From an uncultured Spirochaetaceae bacterium (lineage in GTDB: Bacteria > Spirochaetota > Spirochaetia > Treponematales > Treponemataceae), in contig CACYDQ010000056.1 in the NCBI GenBank assembly GCA_902773215.1, forward strand, positions 1-7,771: DNA of 7,771 nt, written 5' to 3'. The first letter of the stretch is position 1; each line of letters starts with the position of its first letter. This document shows, in pieces, positions 1 to 7,771 of the stretch. The translations under genes and the position numbers were made by a program. The notes beneath the pieces were generated by a model. It made no database searches, was not told the DNA's origin, and was given only the letters and a program-made list of their open reading frames with translations.

Positions 1-1
1 C

Positions 2-1063
2 GGCGTCCAGCAGGCCAAGAACCAGGCCGCAATCGGCAAGGCGAGCGGCAAAATCCAGAGCGCGGACAGCCTGGTCTCGATGAAGGAAGCCCAGCGAGAC
101 CGCCTGGAGGAGGACCTGCAGGACAAGGTGAAGACCCTCCTTGAGCACAACTCCTATTCGCTTGAGGGGCTGGAGAAGCACAAATATCCGTATACCGACC
201 TTCAGAAGAAGACCTGCACCGAGATAGTCAACCTGCTGAAAGATTTGCAGCGCCTGGACAAGGAGATTGAGAAGGGCATCGAGGAGATAAAGGGCTCCCT
301 TGAGGCCATAAACAAGATAAACGATTCCATGGCGGCGAACGCTGCCGCCGAGGGCGAGAAGGACAGCGCGTCCGTCGATCAGGAGACCATCCTGGGCGAG
401 ATGACGACGATGCGGCAGATGGCCAAGATGACCTGCGGCCGCCAGGGAAACCAGTTCCCCGTCTTTACCCGCGAGTTCTTCCACTGTCTCCAGCAGGGAA
501 CCGGCTTCCGGGAGAACGTCATCCGCGAGCTGGCCTGGATCGAGTCGATTGACCCGGGCTGCTTCGTCCGCATCCACAGGAACATGCCCAACCGCATCGT
601 CCCCTACACCCTGCTCGTGCCGACATACGGCGACTCCGGCTTCTGCTGGGAGCCATTCGACCGCTACAACCGCATCACGAGCCGCGGCCGCATCTGTATC
701 CCGATGTACCCGCGCAACCTCAAGATTGCCTGCCTTACCGCCGTCGCCGACCTGCGCTGGCAGGTCGCCAAGGAGAAGGCCTCCTTTGACTGGATGTCCG
801 ACGGGCTTACGGGAATGTACTACCAGTGGATTGACAGCCAGAAGCTCAAGGGCGACCTGAAGCAGTTCTTCATCGCCGACTACATCCTTTGGATTACCAA
901 GGAGTCCCAGGGCCAGCAGAAGCTCCCCAAGGAAGTCCGCGGCATTTTCTGGCGCTATATGCCCTACCCGCAGGAGCTCAAGGACAAGCTCAAGAAGATG
1001 AGCCTGACCTATCAGGAGCTCTGCCAGAGGGATGCGAACCGTGCGATGAGCGACGGATATTGA
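2..1063 (+). CDS. Coiled-coil protein of unknown function, 5' end outside the window
   Basis: The frame is open from base 2 to the TGA at 1061-1063, so 353 residues are visible. An ATG occurs at 80, but the 26 codons before it are also open and read like the same polar, helical protein, and no Shine-Dalgarno precedes 80. I therefore treat the gene as truncated by the window edge. Counting from the Met at 80, residues 1-85 are rich in Lys, Glu, Leu and Ile with heptad-like spacing (for example LLKDLQRLDKEIEKGIEEI), which predicts a long coiled coil. A low-complexity Ala/Glu/Asp/Ser linker follows at about 85-100. Residues 110-327 look globular, with many aromatics, several Cys and Pro-Tyr turns (GRQGNQFPVFTREFF, LLVPTYGDSGFCWEPFDRY, FWRYMPYPQEL). 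No signal peptide or membrane segment is visible, so it is probably cytoplasmic. I do not recognise the family. A hairpin with a T-tract follows the stop, so this is probably the last gene of its transcript. Confidence 0.8.
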   Translation, partial: GVQQAKNQAAIGKASGKIQSADSLVSMKEAQRDRLEEDLQDKVKTLLEHNSYSLEGLEKHKYPYTDLQKKTCTEIVNLLKDLQRLDKEIEKGIEEIKGSLEAINKINDSMAANAAAEGEKDSASVDQETILGEMTTMRQMAKMTCGRQGNQFPVFTREFFHCLQQGTGFRENVIRELAWIESIDPGCFVRIHRNMPNRIVPYTLLVPTYGDSGFCWEPFDRYNRITSRGRICIPMYPRNLKIACLTAVADLRWQVAKEKASFDWMSDGLTGMYYQWIDSQKLKGDLKQFFIADYILWITKESQGQQKLPKEVRGIFWRYMPYPQELKDKLKKMSLTYQELCQRDANRAMSDGY

Positions 1064-1072
1064 TTCTATTTC

Positions 1073-1104
1073 GGTGCGGCCTCCTCTGGTCGCCCCTGTT
1101 TTTT
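1073..1104 (+). terminator. Intrinsic terminator after the coiled-coil gene
   Basis: The arms 1073-1081 (GGTGCGGCC) and 1088-1096 (GGTCGCCCC) pair over nine positions, with one T-C mismatch and one G-T wobble, around a six-base TCCTCT loop. TG and then six consecutive T residues (1099-1104) follow. It begins ten bases after the upstream stop codon, as expected for rho-independent termination. Because dapB starts only 44 bases past the T-tract and no promoter is evident between them, this could instead act as a partial read-through terminator or attenuator in front of dapB. Confidence 0.6.
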
Positions 1105-1134
1105 CGTGGCCGGCGGCAGGATGCCGGAGCTGCC

Positions 1135-1140
1135 AGGAGG
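1135..1140 (+). promoter_or_regulatory. Shine-Dalgarno site fixing the dapB start
   Basis: A perfect AGGAGG lies seven bases before the ATG at 1148. The in-frame GTG at 1106 and ATG at 1121 have no such site, and starting there would add residues ahead of the Rossmann-fold beta strand that normally opens this enzyme. The start at 1148 is therefore preferred. Confidence 0.85.
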
Positions 1141-1147
1141 TTTTGCT

Positions 1148-1942
1148 ATGAAAATTGCGCTTGTAGGATATGGAAAGATGGGGCACATGCTGGAGCAGTC
1201 GGCCCTTTCTTGCGGGCATGAGGTCGTCACGACGGTCGATGTCGCCGCCCCCGACGCCAAGGTGAGGATTGCGGCCGGGGACGGGGCGGCCCTCGCGGAG
1301 GCCGTCAGGTCGAGCGGGGCGGAGGGAGTCATCGAATTCTCCCATCCCTCTGCCGTGATGGGCAACATCCAGGCCCTGCTGCCGACGGGAATCCCCCTCG
1401 TCGTGGGGACGACCGGCTGGACGAACAGGGAGGCGGAAGTCGCTGCCCTCGCCGCAAAATGCGGCGGAACCCTTATGCGGAGCGCGAACTTTTCCATCGG
1501 GGTCAATCTCTTCTATAAAATCGTGCAGGAGGCGGCAAGCCTCGTCAGCAACTTCAGCGAGTACGACGCCGCGGTCTGGGAGATGCACCACAACCAGAAG
1601 GCGGATTCCCCCTCCGGAACCGCGCTTGAGATAGCCCGCCGCGTCATGGCCGGGGACACGCGCAAGACCGTGATGGTCACGGACGCCTTCCACGAGCGGC
1701 CCAAGGCGAATGAGCTGCACGTCTCTTCGACCCGCTGCGGCTCGGTGCCGGGGACGCATACGGTCTTCTTTGACTCGCCCGCCGACACGATAGAACTGAC
1801 CCATACTGCCCGGAGCCGCCAGGGCTTTGCGAACGGTGCCGTCCACGCGCTGGAGAACCTCTGTTCCCTGCTGGAGGCGGGGAAGCTGGAGCGGGGCAGG
1901 CTCTACGGCATGGCCGACGTGTTCCCCGGCCTGTTTGACTAA
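1148..1942 (+). CDS. dapB: 4-hydroxy-tetrahydrodipicolinate reductase
   Basis: This cytoplasmic enzyme reduces (2S,4S)-4-hydroxy-tetrahydrodipicolinate with NAD(P)H to tetrahydrodipicolinate, on the way to diaminopimelate and lysine. The 264-residue product is close to the usual 240-275. The N-terminal Rossmann domain opens with the dinucleotide motif GYGKMG (residues 7-12), and Asp31 at the end of the second strand is compatible with NADH use. VVGTTGW (85-91) and ANFSIGVN (113-120) are family motifs. The catalytic signature is EMHHNQKADSPSGTAL (145-160), with the His147-His148 pair, Lys151 as the proton-donor equivalent, and the Ser-Gly-Thr substrate-binding loop (156-158). RCGSVPGTHTV (196-206) and the C-terminal HTARSRQGFANGAV (219-232) complete the second domain. 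No other lysine-pathway gene is adjacent. The gene sits alone between a terminator and a 119-base gap, and no lysine-riboswitch-sized leader is present. Confidence 0.97.
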   Translation: MKIALVGYGKMGHMLEQSALSCGHEVVTTVDVAAPDAKVRIAAGDGAALAEAVRSSGAEGVIEFSHPSAVMGNIQALLPTGIPLVVGTTGWTNREAEVAALAAKCGGTLMRSANFSIGVNLFYKIVQEAASLVSNFSEYDAAVWEMHHNQKADSPSGTALEIARRVMAGDTRKTVMVTDAFHERPKANELHVSSTRCGSVPGTHTVFFDSPADTIELTHTARSRQGFANGAVHALENLCSLLEAGKLERGRLYGMADVFPGLFD

Positions 1943-1976
1943 GAACGGAGGGGCGGCCCCTGCATGCGGGCCGTTC
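1943..1976 (+). other. GC-rich inverted repeats directly after dapB
   Basis: Starting at the base after the dapB stop, several overlapping perfect inverted repeats are present. GAACGG (1943-1948) pairs with CCGTTC (1971-1976). CGGCCC (1954-1959) pairs with GGGCCG (1968-1973) around an eight-base loop containing the palindrome GCATGC. AGGGG (1949-1953) pairs with CCCCT (1957-1961). These are alternative and partly exclusive folds. No T-tract follows, so this is at best a weak terminator or a 3'-end-stabilising or rho-associated structure. Confidence 0.35.
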
Positions 1977-1995
1977 CGCAGCGGGGAGGCTGGAT

Positions 1996-2038
1996 GGGGG
2001 CGCTGAAGCCGGAAAGGCCCCGTCCGCCGCACGCCCCC
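1996..2038 (+). repeat. Perfect 7-base inverted repeat in the leader of the signalling cluster
   Basis: GGGGGCG (1996-2002) is matched by CGCCCCC (2032-2038) with 29 bases between, just upstream of the Shine-Dalgarno of the GGDEF gene. It could form a stem in the 5' leader. In such GC-rich DNA it may also be chance. I see no -10/-35 promoter pair anywhere in the 119-base gap 1943-2061. Confidence 0.25.
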
Positions 2039-2045
2039 GAATCAG

Positions 2046-2051
2046 AGGAGG
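2046..2051 (+). promoter_or_regulatory. Shine-Dalgarno site of the GGDEF gene
   Basis: AGGAGG, continuing as AGGAGGAAGG, lies about ten bases (or six if the GAAGG part is used) before the ATG at 2062. This supports that start, which also places a hydrophobic segment at the very N-terminus. Confidence 0.75.
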
Positions 2052-2061
2052 AAGGTCGTTT

Positions 2062-3434
2062 ATGAGACTCAAGCTGCTCATGGCACTACTTATCGCAGGC
2101 GCGGCCGTTGCCCTTACTTTGTATACCTCCCCCCGCCTCCACCTCAGCAACAGGGAGCGCGAGCAAGAGGAGAACCTCCTCATCGCGGACTACCTGTATG
2201 ACGAGCTGGGAAAAAGCCTGGAGATTCCCCTGACCATAGTCAGGACCATGACCACAAATGATTTCCTCAAGGAAGCCCTCCGGGAAGAGGAGTCCGGCGG
2301 CCCGGCCCGGCCCGGTGTCTCCGTGCCCGACTACCTGTCCTCCCTTCAGAAGCAGTTCGGCTGTGGCACGGTCTTCGTCGTCTCGGAGAAAACCCGCCGC
2401 TATTACACGCCGGACGGAATCGCCAAGACGGTGAACCCGGAGCAGGAGCCCTATGACATCTGGTACCAGCGTTTCCTGGACTCGGGCAAGGCCTTTGCCC
2501 TGGACACGGACCGCGACCAGATGAACGATTACCGCTGGGCCGTGTTCGTCAACGCCCGCATCACCGCTTCCGACGGCAGCCTGATGGGGGTATGCGGGCT
2601 GGGCCTCCCCATGGACGAGATTCAGGACATCCTCGGGAAGGCGGAGAAACAGTGGGGGGTAAAGGCGACCCTCATTGATGGCGGCGGCCTGGTGCAGGCG
2701 GACGTGGACTCCTCCAACATAGAGAACGCATACATCTCCGATGCCATAGCGGATGGCGCGGGGGCGGATTCCTTCAGCTATGCGAAACGGAGCTTCGGCG
2801 GTTTCCGCATGACCCGTTACATGGACAAGTTCGGCTGGTACCTCGTCGTGCAGGGCTTCGGGTGCCTTTCCGACAGGGACACGCTTTCTGCCGCGCTGGT
2901 CATAGCCCTCTACCTTATCCTTGCGGCCCTGCTCGTGCTTGTCCTGCTGTCCCGCAGCGGCGCGGCGCGGCACATGCTGACCAGGACCCTCCTGCCGGAA
3001 GACCCGCTCACCGGCCTTCCCAACCGCAACTACGTGAACGAATCCTTCGGGGAGCTGGGCGTGTTCAACACGACCCGCTACAAGTCCATGGCCATGTTCG
3101 ACATAGACAGCTTCAAGGTCGCCAACGAGACGATGGACGGAGATGCCATCCTGCTGAAAATCGTGCAGCTGACCAAGGACATGTTCGGGGAGAGCGGGAT
3201 GATATTCCGCTGGAACGGGGACGAGTTCGTGCTTTTCCTGGAGATAGACGCGGACGAGGCGGAGATGAAGTTCAGGATCCTGTGCGCCTACATACAGAAG
3301 GAGACCGGGGTCACCATATCCGTCGGCATAGTCCAGGTGGACCTCTTCGAGAGCATCAAGCGGAACTACCACCGGGCAGTCCTGCAGTGCTATGCCGTCA
3401 AGGAAGCCGGGGGCAACGGGGTCAGCCGGAAATC

Positions 3435-3438
<4 letters not shown>
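2062..3438 (+). CDS. Membrane Cache-GGDEF protein with degenerate active site
   Basis: The 458-residue protein has an N-terminal transmembrane segment (about 4-22), a periplasmic dCache-like sensor (about 30-270; DIWYQRFL near 132-139, DGSLMGVCGLGLPMDEI at 171-187, FGWYLVVQ at 257-264), a second membrane segment (about 275-297) and a cytoplasmic GGDEF domain (about 313-455). Preserved cyclase features are DPLTGLPNR (314-322), the metal-ligand Asp347 in FDID, Asn355, Asp361, and Asp387-Glu388-Phe389. Departures from active diguanylate cyclases such as PleD are: the signature reads NGDEF (385-389) instead of GGDEF; the segment between Asn355 and Asp361 is three residues shorter and lacks the Gly-His pair; the terminal GRN motif reads GGN (450-452), losing the phosphate-contacting Arg; and no RxxD inhibitory site precedes the signature. 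Weak or no cyclase activity is therefore inferred, with nucleotide binding still possible. The stop overlaps the start of the next gene (ATGA). Confidence 0.9.
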
Positions 3439-6551
<3,113 letters not shown>

Positions 6552-6552
6552 T

Positions 6553-7299
6553 ATGAAAAAGGAAGTGTATGTCTTGGGAAATGAATCCCGCCTGGTCGTG
6601 AAGAATTTCCTCCAGGATCTGAGGAAGGCGGGATGCGAGCCGACCGTACTGCTGCCCGGTGCCTATGCGATAAAGGAGATTCCGGACAAGCCCCTCCACC
6701 TGATTATCTGCATGGAGGAGCTGATGGAGTTCCGTATCATCGAGGATGCCGCGGCAAAGAAGCAGAAGACGGGCCTGTCCCTGTACCTCATCGGGAACAT
6801 CGGGAACCTGTCCCTTGAGGACGAGAAGTTCCTGAAGCAGCTGCCCTGCGTCCGTTTCCAGTCATACCCCGTCGATATGCCGCTGTTCATGAAGATGATG
6901 GAGAAGAACGACCCGGACAAGCCACGGATTCTCGTCGTGGATGACGAGCCTATTTTCCTGCGGAGCGTGAAAAGCTGGCTCGGCGAAGAGTTCGATGTCT
7001 CGCTCCTGAATTCCGGCGAGGAGGTCATGGAGTTCCTTGACATGCGTCCCGTTGACCTTATCCTCCTGGACTACAAGATGCCCAAGATGGACGGGTTCGA
7101 CGTGCTCAGGAGAATCAGGGACGACATGGAATTCCAGAAGCTGCCCGTCATCTTCCTGACGGCGAGCAACGACAAGGATACCGTCATGGGGATCATGCAC
7201 CTGGAGCCTTCGGGATACATCCTCAAGACGATGCCGCCTGAGGACATAAAGAAGTCCGTGAGGGACTTCTTCAGGAACCAGTCATTCATGTTCCCCTGA
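6553..7299 (+). CDS. Response regulator with pseudo-receiver plus receiver, no output domain
   Basis: The 248-residue cytoplasmic protein has two receiver-like halves. The C-terminal half (about 124-240) is a complete receiver: ILVVDDE with Asp130-Asp131, phospho-acceptor Asp173 in LILLDYKMPKMDG, Thr203 in FLTAS, and Lys225 in ILKTMPPE. The N-terminal half (about 3-117) follows the same strand-helix rhythm (VYVLGN, TVLLPG, LHLIICME, LSLYLIGN, VRFQSYPVDMP). It has no acidic pair after strand 1, has ICME where the phospho-acceptor Asp would be, and has Tyr in place of the Lys, so it is probably a non-phosphorylatable pseudo-receiver. No DNA-binding, enzymatic or c-di-GMP output domain is present, so it likely acts by protein contact or as a relay intermediate. 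It starts one base after the hybrid kinase stop, making it the probable target of that kinase's HPt domain. Confidence 0.92.
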   Translation: MKKEVYVLGNESRLVVKNFLQDLRKAGCEPTVLLPGAYAIKEIPDKPLHLIICMEELMEFRIIEDAAAKKQKTGLSLYLIGNIGNLSLEDEKFLKQLPCVRFQSYPVDMPLFMKMMEKNDPDKPRILVVDDEPIFLRSVKSWLGEEFDVSLLNSGEEVMEFLDMRPVDLILLDYKMPKMDGFDVLRRIRDDMEFQKLPVIFLTASNDKDTVMGIMHLEPSGYILKTMPPEDIKKSVRDFFRNQSFMFP

Positions 7300-7317
7300 T
7301 GCGCGGCGGCCTTTTGC

Positions 7318-7341
7318 GCCTGCAGTTGCGCAGGCTGTCTT
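7318..7341 (+). terminator. Possible weak terminator after the signalling cluster
   Basis: GCCTGC (7318-7323) and GCAGGC (7330-7335) form a perfect six-base stem with a six-base loop, 18 bases after the regulator stop. The following bases (TGTCTT) are only moderately T-rich, so termination may be inefficient. The hairpin abuts the -35 element of the next promoter. Confidence 0.35.
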
Positions 7342-7368
7342 GCCACGGACGGCCCCTGTCTGTATACT
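7340..7368 (+). promoter_or_regulatory. Sigma70-type promoter for iorA
   Basis: TTGCCA (7340-7345, five of six matches to TTGACA) and TATACT (7363-7368, five of six matches to TATAAT) are separated by exactly 17 bases. A start of transcription near 7375 would give a leader of about 28 bases before the ATG at 7403. It is the best promoter match I found in the window and fits a separate transcription unit for iorA. Confidence 0.7.
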
Positions 7369-7402
7369 GTCTGGAGTAACTTGATTCGTAGGGTCGTGCA
7401 AT

Positions 7403-7771
7403 ATGTCTGATGTGGCTGGGCAGAAAGCTGAGATGCGGCAGGTGATGGGGAACGAGGCGATTGCCCTCGGTGCCCTTGCCGCGGGAGTGAACGTGGTCGC
7501 GGGCTATCCCGGGACGCCGTCCTCTGAGATAATCGAATGTATTTCCAAATACAACAAGGAGACCGGGGCTTACGTCGAGTGGTCGGTCAACGAGAAGGCG
7601 GCGGCTGAGGTCGCGGCGGGGGCTTCCATAGCGGGCTCCCGCAGCCTGATAACGATGAAGCAGGTGGGGCTCAACGTCGCCTCCGACCCCCTGATGTGCC
7701 TGGCATACGTCGGGGTCAAAGGCGGCATGGTCATCGTCAGCGCGGACGACCCCGGCCCCATCTCCAGCCAG
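7403..7771 (+). CDS. iorA: Indolepyruvate:ferredoxin oxidoreductase alpha subunit, N-terminal 123 residues
   Basis: The gene starts at ATG 7403 and runs off the window, with no stop. The enzyme (IorA with IorB) is a thiamine-diphosphate and iron-sulfur 2-oxoacid oxidoreductase. It converts indolepyruvate and other aryl pyruvates from aromatic amino acid transamination to aryl-acetyl-CoA, passing electrons to ferredoxin in the cytoplasm of anaerobes. The visible part is the start of the pyrimidine-binding domain: [11 protein letters not shown] (15-25), the [10 protein letters not shown] motif (34-43), [18 protein letters not shown] (58-75) with Glu64 as the likely cofactor glutamate, [13 protein letters not shown] (85-97), [17 protein letters not shown] (107-123). 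The usual His in the MKHVGLN motif is Gln here. A modest AGGG (7390-7393) serves as ribosome site, and a strong promoter lies just upstream. An in-frame ATG at 7433 is a less likely start. iorB would be expected downstream, outside the window. Confidence 0.95.
   Translation, partial: MSDVAGQKAEMRQVMGNEAIALGALAAGVNVVAGYPGTPSSEIIECISKYNKETGAYVEWSVNEKAAAEVAAGASIAGSRSLITMKQVGLNVASDPLMCLAYVGVKGGMVIVSADDPGPISSQ

Noticed and set aside
1064..1147. Lysine riboswitch ahead of dapB
   Set aside because: The gap is 84 bases and is largely taken up by the terminator hairpin. The lysine aptamer alone needs about 170 bases.
889..1221. A 110-codon plus-strand frame bridging the first gene and dapB
   Set aside because: It spans the terminator and overlaps two better-supported genes. 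The composition is shadow-like and it has no ribosome site.
1943..2061. Promoter for the signalling cluster in the gap after dapB
   Set aside because: No AT-rich -10-like hexamer with a -35 partner, and no sigma54-type GG/GC pair in convincing form. The cluster may be read through from dapB or use an unrecognised promoter.
2086..3372. A 428-codon open frame on the minus strand opposite the GGDEF gene
   Set aside because: It mirrors the codon structure of the well-supported plus-strand gene. The translation is His/Val/Arg-rich without domain motifs, as expected for antisense shadows in GC-rich coding DNA.
2862..3434. Upstream in-frame extension of the hybrid kinase
   Set aside because: It overlaps the membrane and GGDEF part of the preceding gene in another frame and reads as Arg/Pro/His-rich nonsense. 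The ATG at 3435 is followed directly by a proper membrane segment.

Overview
The window is a GC-rich (roughly 60%), densely packed bacterial segment with every supported gene on the + strand. It holds two partial genes at its edges and four complete genes. Isoleucine ATA and arginine AGG codons are common despite the GC content. An indolepyruvate:ferredoxin oxidoreductase points to an anaerobic fermenter. The DapB sequence style and the clustered Cache/hybrid-kinase signalling proteins would fit a high-GC, Treponema-like spirochaete. That assignment is an impression from memory of the families and is not proven here. No mobile element, tRNA, rRNA or CRISPR array is visible.

Layout. (1) 2-1063: 3' part of a gene for a coiled-coil protein with an unrecognised globular C-terminal region, followed by a good intrinsic terminator (1073-1104). 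(2) 1148-1942: dapB, 4-hydroxy-tetrahydrodipicolinate reductase, with a strong Shine-Dalgarno. (3) 1943-2061: a 119-base GC-rich gap with inverted repeats but no recognisable promoter. (4) 2062-7299: a tight three-gene signalling cluster. It encodes a membrane Cache-GGDEF protein with a degenerate active site, a membrane Cache-HAMP-HisKA-HATPase-REC-HPt hybrid kinase overlapping it by four bases (ATGA), and, one base later, a stand-alone pseudoREC-REC response regulator. (5) 7300-7402: a short gap with a possible weak terminator and a textbook sigma70-type promoter. (6) 7403-end: the start of iorA.

How the genes may work together. The hybrid kinase has every residue needed for a His-Asp-His phosphorelay. 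The adjacent response regulator has an intact receiver but no output domain, so it is the natural recipient of the phosphoryl group. The GGDEF protein, translationally coupled to the kinase, has its own periplasmic sensor but lacks several residues normally needed for diguanylate cyclase activity. It may therefore be a nucleotide-binding or regulatory partner rather than an enzyme. The two metabolic genes flanking the cluster (lysine/diaminopimelate synthesis and aromatic 2-oxoacid oxidation) show no evident functional tie to it.
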